DNA of 64,000 nt, from the NCBI GenBank assembly GCA_944472135.2, contig OX235264.1:84268319-84332318 (forward strand), written 5' to 3'. Position 1 is the first letter of the stretch. Every line of letters starts with the position of its first letter. A program made the position numbers and the translations under genes. The stretch is from Trichobilharzia regenti. Taxonomy: Eukaryota > Platyhelminthes > Trematoda > Strigeidida > Schistosomatidae. Shown here piece after piece: positions 47,141 through 57,830 of the stretch. The notes under the pieces were generated by a model, which made no database searches, had not been told where the DNA came from, and saw only the letters and a list, made by a program, of their open reading frames with translations.

Positions 47141-49029
47141 TTGAGTTTTCCAGCATTTGGAATTTTCTTTCATCGATTAGAAACGGATGGATGCATTTAG
47201 TCAGGGTGTTCACATTCATTCATATGTATTATTATTATTGTTATCTGTTATACGCATAGCTATTGAACTTTGTGGTGACCTCTCTTCATTCATCCATATA
47301 CCTGGTCAATTTGGAACAGAAATTCATTTATAACGTAGTCGCTAGATGATTGAATTCACTCTAATTGTCGTCACTATAATGTGACCTTGACCCTTTTTTC
47401 TCTTCCTCTGATTAACACAAACAAACATGAGTCATGTACCAGTTTCATTCATGCACACCCAGGTTCGTCCCAGTGGTAGTAGTAGGAGTAGTAGTTATTT
47501 GTTATTGTAGGCAGAATATCATTGATAGCCTAGCACCTTTGTTTAATACTACAGGAATGAATGTTTGGTTATTTGTCAGGTCAAAACTGGTGCAGTGAAG
47601 TTTGACAGAAAATGATGTGAAAAATAATGCTTAGCTTTTCATCGTTTATTTATTTATTTATGTATTTTAACAACTACTAGACTTACATATAATAAAGGCA
47701 GTGGAAGTGATAAAATTTCTCACAGCAATCCTAGATATTGTTTTCTTTCCTTTACGTTCCCCAGTAGAACAACATAGGGTTTTAAGATAATGGCTTGAAG
47801 TTTCTGTAGCAGAGTTTATTTTACAGGATGGGTTTTCTAGCCTCATTCCCAACCTTTCCCCCTTACCAGAATTATTTCTGGCTCGTCTACAGTCATTTCT
47901 CAGAGCTCACATCATTTTGAGGTGATCTCCTCTCCGTCGACGATATCAATCAAGGAGGAGAGATTGAAACTGTCAGTTAAATATTCCCTCGTTTGGTAAA
48001 TTAATTATACCAGGAATAATCAGCATAAGCGAGTCCTCCCCTTCAACAACATACTCCGGAATAAATCAGTGGATTCTTGGGCGACGACTGGCTCTCTGGA
48101 TTCCATTTTTTAGTTTCGACCTCACCACTGATGTGTACAAAGTGGTGAACATCCCACCGGTATGATTCTAGTAAGCTACCTGAGAGTCACTGCCATCTGT
48201 GAACGCTTAGAATGAGAAAATGCATCATCGTAGGGGCACAGGTATTTTCGAGGACTGAAATAGGCTATACGAGCATAGTCTATCTCTTATCTCTGAGTGT
48301 GACACGATTAATCCCTCTGTGATTCCGTTTATGAAGTGAACGAAAACGACTGTGACTATTGTGCATGCGGTTCACTATTCTCCAGACAACCACACTTTCA
48401 AATTAGACGTAATTTTTTATTGACTCCTAGAATGCTGCCTGTTGAGTAACGTCATCCATCGTCTTTGCATTCGGTCATGTACACACCAAATTTTCATTTC
48501 ACAATATTATCATTACTTCTAGTCACTGTATTTTATCTGTGCTTACGCAATGATCACTGACTGACAATCACTACAACTACAAATCTTTACATTTCTTTAT
48601 CATCAGCCTCGATCGTATATAGATGTAATTAAGAAAGTCATAGTGAAACAAACATAAGGACGATGAGTTTATTTCAACTGATAGAAATAGTGTGGGTTCT
48701 GCCTAGGTGAATAGAACCGTCGAAATAAACTCGGTACATACCATCCTGCACCAAAGTCTCTTCTATCTCTGAAAAATTCTCGCATCTCACTCTATACAAC
48801 ACAGGGCTGAGTAATTTTCTCTGTCATCAGCCAGGACACATCAGCTTTACGTGGGGCAGAACATAAAACGCTACAAACTCAGATGTAAATGACGATCGGA
48901 AACTCAATAAAACGTTTCACTTTACACAGTACCAGACCACATTCTTTCTTGCATGGAAATAATACATTTCAGAGTTATCACATCCAGATCAGCATCATGT
49001 GTATTTATTGATAATAATGACAAGCTGTT
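47141..49029. other. No recognisable gene
   Basis: No domain-bearing ORF. A scrap at 47752-47785 resembles an RTE 3' end (GTAGAACAACATAGGG) but is too short to call. A strong hairpin at 48665-48732 is listed separately. The rest shows no repeat relationship to other parts of the window. Confidence 0.4.
48665..48732. other. Nested hairpin
   Basis: GAGTTTATTTC (48665-48675) pairs with GAAATAAACTC (48722-48732), and within it GGTTCT (48695-48700) pairs with AGAACC (48713-48718). The outer stem is 11 bp and perfect. It contains CTGATAG and GTCGAAA but does not satisfy hammerhead topology. Function unknown. Confidence 0.5.
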
Positions 49030-49548
49030 ATACATTCCTCGCCACATCACTTCAATGTGACCACATAGAAATAATGCACTTCTCTTCACCGTGTAATATC
49101 ATATCATCCATCACTCAGTGTCATCAAAATACTCGGTGAATGGAATCATACATAGTATTGTAGAATTCTCCCATCACTATACATAAAACTGTATAGTCCC
49201 TTCTTATATAGGGGATTAGCGAAAGAATGAATACTCGTGGTTTACTCAGAGATGATGGATCGAAGAATACTCATTCCGACAACTGACACATTTCGCCCTA
49301 CAGTTAGATGTCTATACACACAGTTGTTGAAGAGTTATTCATATTGACAACACCAGTGTAGTGTCTTTGTGTAAGTAATATCCAGCTGTTAGGATGCGTC
49401 AATTCCAGTTGAACAGCATGTGTAGGCGACGGTATGCATGAACATCTCATGGTAGATTACACACATATCCAGTGAAATGAAGAAGACCATTTATGCAAGT
49501 TTTGAAGATGAAAGAGGACCGAAAATTCGGCTCACTGACCTAGGAAAT
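49030..49548. repeat. Junction block of tubulin B duplication
   Basis: 49190-49548 repeats 31007-31366 directly. 49030-49262 is the reverse complement of 43019-43265. At 49549 the similarity to copy A stops and resumes at 50565, so about 1 kb was replaced or inserted between. Confidence 0.85.
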
Positions 49549-50029
49549 GATATCAGCGTCTGCCTCATCGATGTTCTCTGGTATATAATATCCAGCTGCT
49601 CCGCTGCTTACTGAAGGTAGAGTTCTCTTCTTTCTTACCTCTTCCGAATGAAATCACCTTCGTTGAGCACGCTGAGCATCTTACTCTCTCGCTGCCAGTT
49701 AAGTCCCGACCTGACTTTACCAAACTTGATAGTTGCTCTTTGTTGGATATCAGCTAGCGGTCTAAGCTGTCATCTTAAATCCGTCCAAATGTCTACTAAG
49801 ATTTAACTTCGCCTTTAGGTATAAACATCACCTACACGGAATGGTCCGTTCGCTCACATTATGCTGTCAGCTAAATAGCATTGAACTAGAGAGGAAAGCG
49901 CCGTCAAATACCTTCGAATACTTCCATTCTCTAACTTTCCTTTGTCGGTGATCCCATATCTTGTTGATTTCCAAGAAAATCTTCCATCCAACCTACTACT
50001 ACCTCATGAAGTTAAGACAGTAAGTAGTC

Positions 50030-50270
50030 TGCAATCATTCAACCTCCACTCTTACACTTTGTTAACTCTTGCATCTTACCTACTACTCCTCATCTCCGCT
50101 TACCCTACTTAGTCAACTACAATTAGACTATATCACAATGTGTAGAATACTAAGGACTGTCGTCAGTAGAGCAGGCGGTGTGCCACTCAGTCAACTCGTT
50201 ACTACTCTTCTAGTCAATAGACAGACACCTCATATTAGCCCGCGTCCCATATAATATTGATATAATGTTA
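50030..50270 (+). pseudogene. LINE post-RT fragment
   Basis: Codons for QLQLDYITMCRILRTVVSRAGGVPLSQLV and a preceding NSCILP-like stretch match the post-RT part of the LINE at 15620-15800 (DYVTIRRMLKTVSRVSGVP). The surrounding 49549-50564 is absent from the equivalent place in copy A, so the fragment probably belongs to an insertion or to the pre-duplication state. It has no catalytic part. Confidence 0.6.
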
Positions 50271-51312
50271 AGCGCGAAACCTACGACTAAATACGTCATT
50301 AGCATAATTAATTGGCTATGTCGTCCTCTCCTATTATTCGCTAATACCACCATTCATTCATACCATTCAATTGGCTTCCACATAATTTTAGATATTGACA
50401 TTATCACCATTATTGACTGGACAATAGTCAGTAACTAGTGTAATGTGTCTACTCCTATCTTCGGTGCAGACTGAATTCAATCAGTCAAGCTGGCAATCAT
50501 CATTATTTTACACTTGTCGTAGATATTTCACTTTGTCGTCGTCGTCACCGCTACTACAATACCTAAACCAGGGACCGAGATCATCAGTTCAGTAATGTTA
50601 CTTCATATTTCTGTTTCCCCCGCTGTCGGGTAAATTAGATGAAATACTGCACCAAATGTGGGAAATTCAACAACGCATCAGGACTATTTCGGAGTAAGGC
50701 CAACCACTATTATTATTAATTCTACGTCAGACAACCCAAATCACCACTTCATCCATACGAAACAACCGTAACCTACAGCACGAAAACACAACGCTGGACG
50801 CTCCAACCACTCAACACTTACTTCACCACCCCCACACACACCTTCAATTGACACGACTCACAAAACAAGCCCATCGTCACAAATGTCCCTCCTAATCGAC
50901 CACACCTAATTCCACGCTCTATTAATCAATTACACATATAGGCTAAACATGTATTCACAACCAACCAACCAACCACTTCAATCGATTACGAGTTGGTTCT
51001 AGAACGGATAAACAGCAACACAAACCCTAACACGTCTCAATTCATAATCATACTCGAGCTCAGACGAGACAAACATTATCACGCGGACACTTACACGAAC
51101 GCAAATTTCACACCCGATCCAACGGTCCCACTAAATTATGCCTACCACAATCAACTATAATCCACTATATATACAACTAACCAGAACACAGTACGACGCA
51201 AATCAAAACAAGAAAAGACATGCTCGTCGCTTAATAAGTTTGTTTATAGGTACAAAAGAAAACTCTGATCAATTACATTACAATCGAAATAACCAAATTG
51301 ATTTATGTCACA

Positions 51313-53196
51313 TCAATAACCGTCATCTGATTGCCCATCCACACTCGTCTCACTGGCCACTTCTTCATAATCTCTCTCCAGAGCAGCCAAATCTTCTCGC
51401 GCCTCCGAAAATTCTCCCTCCTCCATACCTTCACCAACATACCAGTGCACGAAAGCCCGTTTCGAATACATCAAATCGAATTTCCGGTTCAAACGTGACC
51501 ACGCTTCAGATATCGCCGTTGTATTGCTCAACATACAGACAGCACGTTTCACCTTAGCCAAATCACCACCAGGAACAACCGTAGGCGGCTGATAATTGAT
51601 GCCCACCTTGAAACCTGTAGGGCACCAATCCACAAATTGAATACACTTCCGGGTCTTGATACTCGCTATCGCTGAATTCACATCCTTCGGAACAACGTCA
51701 CCACGATACAACAAGCAACACGACATATACTTCCCATTCCGTGGATCACACTTCACCATCTGATTCACTGGCTCAAAGCACGAGTTCGTGATCTCTGAGA
51801 CACTCAGCTGCTCGTGGAATGCCTTCTCAGCTGAGATGACCGGTGCATATGTCGTCAACGGGAAATGAATACGTGGATAAGGTACAAGGTTCGTCTGGAA
51901 CTCGTTCAAATCCACATTCAACGCGCCACTGAATCGAAGTGAAGCTGTTATCGAGCTCACCACTTGGCCAATCAGACGATTCAAGTTCGTGTATGATGGG
52001 CGATCAATGGTCAGATTTCGACGGCATATCTCGTAAATCGCCTCGTTGTCCACCATGAAAGCACAATCTGAGTGCTCCAACGTCGTATGAGTCGTCAGGA
52101 TTGAGTTATACGGCTCAACGACAGCTGTAGAGATATGTGGAGCGGGATATACTGCGAACTCCAGTTTCGCCTTCTTCGCAAAATCCACCGACAACCGTTC
52201 CATCAGTAGCGAGGTAAAACCTGAACCAGTACCACCTCCAAACGAATGGAATATGAGGAAGCCCTGAAGACCAGTGCATCTCTCCGACAGCTTTCGTATC
52301 CGATCCAACACTTCGTCCACTAGCTCATTGCCCACCGTGTAGTGGCCACGCGCATAGTTATTCGCCGCATCCTCCCTGCCAGTAATCATCTGCTCCGGGT
52401 GGAATAACTGCTTGTACTTCCCATGGCGTAAACCATCAACCACCGTCGGTTCAAGATCAACAAACACTGCACGTGGAACATAGTGACCGGAACCCGTCTC
52501 ACTGAAGAATGTACCGAATGCGTCATTTCCACTTCCACTCGTCGAGATTGTCGAGTCAACCAACACTCGCCCATCTGGCTCAATCCCGTGCTCCAGACAG
52601 TACAACTCCCAACACGAATCTCCCATCTGGACACCCGCTTGACCAACATGGAGACTAATACATTCACGCTGAAAAACAAACAAACAAACAAACTGTGATT
52701 AACTCACTCCAAGGAGAAATTTACAACACCTTACAACTTAGAACTATACCAAAACGAATCTCACATACTGTCTCATACAACTTCTCGTGACAATACATGC
52801 ACTCCTTCGCTATACCACCCGCCTAATCTGATAACATTTCACCTCCTACCTCCGCCTACTCGACAGACAACCACAACTCACACTCATCCAGATTATTACC
52901 AATCGAATAATTAGCTACAACACGCCGTATTGTAGGTGGAACCTCATCTCACCTGCAAGTAAATCAGTCCTGCCTCACATTCTAGCTAACAACACAGCCT
53001 CCTCCTCCTCCTCCTCCTACTACTACTACTACTACTCGTCGTCATTACCGGGATAGCCAAATACCAGTCAATGTCGATAATACATAACACTACATACCAT
53101 CAATACATACACGACCACCTACATCAACCAACTAACCAAGCAACTCAAGTCACCATCACAATGCATAACACATAAACAAGAACAACGACCTACCAT
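51313..53196 (-). CDS. Alpha-tubulin, copy B (two exons)
   Basis: The start-codon exon is at 53194-53196, the GT...AG intron at 52669-53193 (525 bp, 9 bp longer than in copy A mainly through trinucleotide repeats), and exon 2 at 51313-52668 with TGA stop. It encodes 452 residues, with Ser at 40 as in copy A. It differs from A and C at two positions: Lys99 to Arg and Lys115 to Asn (96 and 112 in vertebrate numbering). GGGTGSG, the catalytic Glu and the terminal Tyr are kept, and the ORF is intact. A CR1-like LINE sits 183 bp upstream of the ATG, just beyond the CCAAT boxes, so expression may have changed even though the core promoter is whole. Confidence 0.93.
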
Positions 53197-53240
53197 GGTG
53201 ATGCTTTCTGACAACCGATGTCGACAAGTACAGTCACCTC

Positions 53241-53365
53241 ACGTCACGTCACGTCACGTCTAATTAATCGCATACCGGCACATCTCCACACTTATATAGC
53301 TAAACTGACATGCTTGATTTCAGCTGCTCACTGATTGGTCTGATCGTCTGCATCGTTCATCCAAT
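53241..53365 (-). promoter_or_regulatory. Alpha-tubulin B core promoter
   Basis: TATATAA on the minus strand at 53292-53298, CCAAT in gene orientation at 53334-53338, inverted CCAAT at 53361-53365, and four TGACGT-type repeats at 53241-53260 (copies A and C have three). The LINE insertion begins 13 bp beyond the distal CCAAT box, cutting off any enhancer that lay farther upstream. Confidence 0.6.
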
Positions 53366-53378
53366 CACCATTCACCAG

Positions 53379-55061
53379 ATCATTAGTGAACTATTGAGTG
53401 AGTGGTTCTCCAATAACACCAAAGCACATCCGTCCCCAATTCTCGACATAACCTGCAAAAATAACAACAAGTTAGGTGAAATAAACTTTAATATACAAAA
53501 TATAGCATCGGCGGTAAGGACATTAAAAGCTAACAGTAGTTGTGGGATAGACGATATACCATCCGTCATATACAAAAACGGTGGTACGGATATGATTGTA
53601 TTATTACTTAGAATATTTAATATCTCACTAGTGACCGAAACCTACCCTGAAACTTGGAAAAACACATATATATTACCTAAGCATAAAGGAGGGGCCAAAA
53701 CTAGTGCATGTAATTATAGGCCTATCAATATAACACCAGTCATATCAAGGATCATGGAGAAAGTAATCAAAGACCAAATGTCAGACTACTTTCTAAAACA
53801 TAAACTCATCAACCTGTCACAACACGGATTCCTCAAGAAAAGATCTTGCGTCACTTGCCATATAGACTTTTTCAACGAAGTCACCTATAGAAGAGATAGG
53901 AGAGAGCTAGTGATTATCCTCTATTTCGATATAAGGAAAGCCTTCGACAGAGTCCCACATAGTCTGTTAGTCGGTAGGCTATGCTCACTAGGGATACGCA
54001 ACCCCCTCTACAATTGGATAAAATCATTTCTGTATGACAGGAATCAGACAACTAAAGTTGGCTCAATGACCTCCAGACCTAGACCAATCAGCAGTGGTGT
54101 CATCCAGGGGAGTGTATTGGGACCCCTTCTTTTCATTATATACATAAACAGTATATGTGAATGTTTTAGTATAGGCAAGCCAATACTGTATGCAGATGAC
54201 TTGAAGGTGACATATACCTGCACAAATACAGATATCGGCCCAACTATGAACTCCATACATGAAGAATTAGCAAAAATGGATAGATGGTGTGACACGTGGA
54301 GACTTGAGTTTAATGTTGAAAAGTGTGGATGGCTCTGCATAGGCTGTTCCAACCTTGACCTCAACCTAGCAATTCAGGGCCACAAAATCCCCAGACTCAA
54401 ATCTGTACTAGACCTAGGACTGAAATATTCACACAATCTATCATTTTCAGAGCATATCTCGAATCAAGTGTCGAAATCACGAAGGCTTATTGGTTTCCTA
54501 CTCAGGAACTTCTACAGAAACGAGTCCAGAATACTACTGTACAAGGTATGTGTGCGCCCACTCCTAGATTACTGCTCATTCATATTCAGCAGTACACGCA
54601 TAGAAGACAAACTGAAAGTAGAAGGAGTACAGAGGTACTTCACGCGAAAAGTACTCGGAACCGATAACGGCACAAACTACTCTACCAGATGTGAAATCCT
54701 GGGACTAGAAACATTATGGTTAAGGCGACTGCGACTAAATCTGTTACTCTTCTATAAGCTTCTTAACCAAATAGTGTATACCCCTGCTAACTATACTCGG
54801 TCCTCAGGTAACACAGGATACAACCTTAGGCACACTAAAGGTACAGTGGCTATAGAACCATGTAAAACAGCCACCAGGCAAAAGTTTTTCTTGATTAGGT
54901 ATGCCCAAATATGGAACAAACTACCTGAGAAAATACGACTAGCAAGCACATTGGCCTCCTTTGAAAAGGCACTTAATGACACACTAAGTGAGTTTGTAAT
55001 TGATACCAATGGTAATTCCCATGTAAGAGTTTCAGAAATCATAGGCCCATTTAATGTATGA
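53379..55061 (+). CDS. CR1-like reverse transcriptase (5'-truncated, open)
   Basis: The frame is open from a Met in flanking host DNA (53310), but element sequence begins at 53379. RT motifs, numbered from the Met at 53310: ACNYRPIN at 133-140, LYFDIRKAFDRVP at 204-216 (motif A), GVIQGSVLGPLLF at 263-275 (motif B), LYADDLKV at 293-300 (motif C with both Asp), then a thumb and CVRPLLDYCSF around 415. There are no stops or frameshifts over 561 codons, so the copy is young, but the endonuclease is missing and it cannot move alone. A read-through start in tubulin upstream DNA could give a short fusion peptide of 23 host codons; that is accidental. Confidence 0.85.
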   Translation: MISELLSEWFSNNTKAHPSPILDITCKNNNKLGEINFNIQNIASAVRTLKANSSCGIDDIPSVIYKNGGTDMIVLLLRIFNISLVTETYPETWKNTYILPKHKGGAKTSACNYRPINITPVISRIMEKVIKDQMSDYFLKHKLINLSQHGFLKKRSCVTCHIDFFNEVTYRRDRRELVIILYFDIRKAFDRVPHSLLVGRLCSLGIRNPLYNWIKSFLYDRNQTTKVGSMTSRPRPISSGVIQGSVLGPLLFIIYINSICECFSIGKPILYADDLKVTYTCTNTDIGPTMNSIHEELAKMDRWCDTWRLEFNVEKCGWLCIGCSNLDLNLAIQGHKIPRLKSVLDLGLKYSHNLSFSEHISNQVSKSRRLIGFLLRNFYRNESRILLYKVCVRPLLDYCSFIFSSTRIEDKLKVEGVQRYFTRKVLGTDNGTNYSTRCEILGLETLWLRRLRLNLLLFYKLLNQIVYTPANYTRSSGNTGYNLRHTKGTVAIEPCKTATRQKFFLIRYAQIWNKLPEKIRLASTLASFEKALNDTLSEFVIDTNGNSHVRVSEIIGPFNV

Positions 55062-56334
55062 ACTCAGAGACTACACCTGTTGTTTGTTTTGTCTCTATTT
55101 ATAATTCCAGACAAAAAAGCAGCAGTCATGACAATAACACCCATTCAACCAAGAGTCGATCAAACTATGTCTACCTGATACAAAGGGCGAACCATAATCA
55201 ACATACGAATGAAATATGAGAAAACAAGGTAGAAACTTACCGCAACACCACATGAAAAGATAAAAGTTACTTGGATATCATTTATAATCCACCAACTGGT
55301 CTCCTACCCAAAAAGAATGCGGCGATGTTTTATCCAAAAAGGCGAGGAAATACATAAACCCACAGCAGCTGTTGTTAACACTCAGTGGGGGTAGGAGCCA
55401 ACAAAGTAATCCTTTCAAAGCATATGTATACTTCAAATGGACACGGAGACTTTGTAGATTACGTTATAATCCAAATCACTGCCTCTACAGCGCCAATAAA
55501 CCTGGATATCTATGATATAACGAAAACATGCTGAAAGCTGCATCTCAGATCAAGTTGACTCATTCCATGGTAATGATCTCCTCCTGCGTGCCTTATTCGA
55601 CATATTGAATGGAATGGTTCGCAGTTATTCTGGTACTAGATCGAAAAGAATAAAAAATTCACCGGTTGCTGAATCAAAAGTACTTCTCTGCATGTTTAAC
55701 TGTATTCTAACTGCTATGATTAATTCCAAACCATTTATCCCATAATCACTCAAATTCCAGGAACGATCCAATTCTACCATTTAAAGAAGCTGGCGAACAC
55801 GATGTAAATGAGTATTCATGATCTGAAATGAAGAAGCAACTGGTTTTCAACATTTTACTCAACTTACGAGTACAGTCCGCCATGCAGACACAAATGGAGC
55901 AAATGGAGAATTCTGGAATCGACCTCGGGACCATTTGATGCAGTAAAACAACTTAGCATGACTTTATCTAATTTTCGCCTCCACGATCAAATTTCTTTCC
56001 TGTTATGAAACTACGATAAGACTGCTGAAAAATGGAATAAATATATCACTGATCTCAATATAATACATCAATAATCTTTAAGCCAAGGGTGCTGTTCACA
56101 ACAAAGTTATGTAGGAGAATTGACTTCAAGCTTTATTTTTCCCAGATATCTGTATTACATTCATGTGATGTCTGGGTTTTTTGTTAATGCGAAGACAATA
56201 TTTCTATATCTCTTTATGTGCTACACAAACAGACTTTATAGCAGACTGTTCCGACTGACTCTAATGTCAGAAAGAACAACCAAACTGTAAGTCCATTATA
56301 CATCAAATTTTGTGTAATTTATATAATAACTTAT

Positions 56335-56560
56335 CCATGCCTGTACAATAGGTATGTTCCTGCATAAACAGGAAGGAATATATTATTATTATTAAAACAA
56401 TATTTATGCATGCCTATACAATTGGTGTACCCTACATAGCTAGGGAAAAAATGTACTTTATTATATTATCTTTACTAAATATGCTTATTAATATTATGTG
56501 TAAATTATCGAATTGATGATGCCTGTAAACTGGCGTCCCTCATGTAAAAAATGAGGATAT
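56335..56560 (+). other. Three related hairpins at LINE 3' end
   Basis: Three modules, each beginning TGCCTRTA and GGYRT, then a hairpin, then an AT-rich stretch with ATT. Hairpins: TTCCTG-CATAAA-CAGGAA (56357-56374), CCCTA-CATAGC-TAGGG (56430-56445), CCTCAT-GTAAAAA-ATGAGG (56538-56556). The stems differ in sequence but keep pairing, which points to selection on structure. The probable role is recognition of the RNA 3' end by the element's reverse transcriptase. Confidence 0.7.
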
Positions 56561-56561
56561 A

Positions 56562-56618
<57 letters not shown>
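56561..56618 (+). repeat. (ATT)n terminal repeat of LINE
   Basis: About 18 ATT units forming the 3' terminus of the CR1-like insertion, directly abutting tubulin flank sequence. Confidence 0.95.
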
Positions 56619-57231
56619 CAGAACACTTTGTCAAGGGGATGCATGTGATAACAGCCATAATAATTAATTATTCACCTTGATTTTCTACACACCAATAATA
56701 ATCAATCTCAATTGTGATTGGTTCATGTGGAGAGTCGCCTTGGGCAGGCGTCATCCTCCCGGTCTGATATCACCTCACCTGGTCTCATGGCGTGATCTCA
56801 TCTCATCTCATCTCATCTCATCTGGAATAACTCTTTCTACTAACTTTTTTTTAATATTAAGAAGAAGACATGCCTTGTCAGTAAAGAGATCACTTTTCGT
56901 AGAGTCACTTCAAGGCTGTAGGTTTGTGTAGGGTGTTGTTTATGCATATACAACATAGATTCATTGATTGATTGATAGGTTGACAACAGAGGTCAAAGGT
57001 AACTTTGAGCGAGTGATAAATCAAGTCAGAGTGAATGAGCAATAAGTATGTTTGAAAGACTAGGAGTAGTCGTGCTTAATCAAAAGGGTTGACAACTAAT
57101 TGGTTGAGTGATGAATAATCATTCAGAATTAATAGTTGATAAGAGACAAGAGAAGGGAAGGTTGAGAATGAGTTGTAGAATAGAGACATGAAACGGCCTG
57201 CAAAGATGTTATTAAACAGCTAGTTATTCAG
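56619..57231. repeat. Displaced upstream flank of tubulin B
   Basis: Copy of 35199-35812 that continues the tubulin flank after the LINE insertion. It ends at ATTCAGAA (57224-57231), where PLE sequence begins. A few substitutions relative to copy A are seen. Confidence 0.9.
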
Positions 57232-57241
57232 AACAAGACAT

Positions 57242-57288
57242 ATAAGCGAACAATATTGTTTTCAATTAGATCTTCTTCAGGCTTTACT
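57242..57288 (-). ncRNA. Hammerhead-like end of PLE 2, imperfect
   Basis: The minus strand reads AAGC, CTGAAGA with one extra A, GAT-CTA-ATT, GAAA, the palindrome AACAATATTGTT, C, then GCTT. It is homologous to the ribozyme at 16373-16416, but with one inserted base before stem II and only 4 bp in stem I. Probably weak or inactive. Confidence 0.6.
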
Positions 57289-57493
57289 CTAATTTACATA
57301 GAATTATATATATAAAATTTTAACCAATGACGGTGATTTAGTGGATCAAATAATAATAGTAATCATAATAATAAAATAATAATAATAATAGTAATAATAT
57401 TGTGGTAAATGTTTTGAACGAAGTTAATAGCGATGATTATAATAATAACAAAATATTGTTAATAAGTATACAATTGGTGGATGGTGGCTAGCA

Positions 57494-57550
57494 GTGGAAT
57501 CCAGGATGCGCATTTCGTCCTATTTGGGACTCGTTAGCTGGATGTACCTG
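57494..57550 (-). ncRNA. SINE hammerhead, mutated core
   Basis: Minus strand: GTACATCCAG, then CTAACGAG (57530-57537), stem II TCCC-AAAT-AGGA, CGAAA, ATGC/GCAT, C, CTGGATTCC. The core G5 is A (CTAACGAG in place of CTGACGAG), which should abolish cleavage. Everything else matches the plus copy. Confidence 0.8.
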
Positions 57551-57772
57551 CATTTCTCAGTGAGTGATGATGTTCCCACCGAGGCTCGAACCCAGTACCC
57601 ATAGTTTCAAACGCCAAAGCGTTATCCACTAGACCACTTGGGCCACGAGAGCCACCTCTTGTGCGACGGGTCATATTAATTATTGAATTGAATTTTTGAT
57701 AACGCTTTGGCGTTTGAAACTATGGGTACTGGGTTCGAGCCTCGGTGGGAACATCATCACTCACTGAGAAAT

Positions 57773-57830
57773 GCAGGTACATCCAGCTGACGAGTCCCAA
57801 ATAGGACGAAATGCGCATCCTGGATTCCAC
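57773..57830 (+). ncRNA. SINE hammerhead, intact core
   Basis: CTGACGAG (57787-57794), stem II TCCC-AAAT-AGGA, GAAA (57808-57811), stem III ATGC/GCAT (57811-57818), cleavage triplet ATC with the cut expected between 57819 and 57820, and stem I ATCCAG/CTGGAT plus the distal GTAC/CCAC side. It matches the schistosome Sm-alpha hammerhead. Stem III is a palindrome without a loop, so the fold may need a dimeric transcript. Confidence 0.85.

Larger units (their letters stand above)
53379..56617 (+). mobile_element. CR1/SR1-like LINE inserted upstream of tubulin B
   Basis: Comparison with copies A and C (continuous TTCATCAGAACAC) shows the insertion starts after position 53378 and ends before CAGAACAC at 56619. 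The element is 5'-truncated, with 561 codons of ORF2, a ~1.5-kb 3' region carrying three related hairpins, and an (ATT)n end. The target duplication is at most 3-4 bp (CAG). The strand is opposite to tubulin B, so the two are divergent. Ending in short repeats rather than poly(A) is typical of the CR1 group. Confidence 0.9.

Noticed and set aside
47752..47785. RTE 3' end scrap
   Set aside because: The resemblance to the CCTAGAGGAACATAGGG terminus covers only about 30 bp with gaps; too short to call.
48665..48732. Hammerhead in the 48.7-kb hairpin
   Set aside because: CTGATAG and GTCGAAA are present, but the CUGANGA core is wrong and no stem I lies between the cleavage side and the core.
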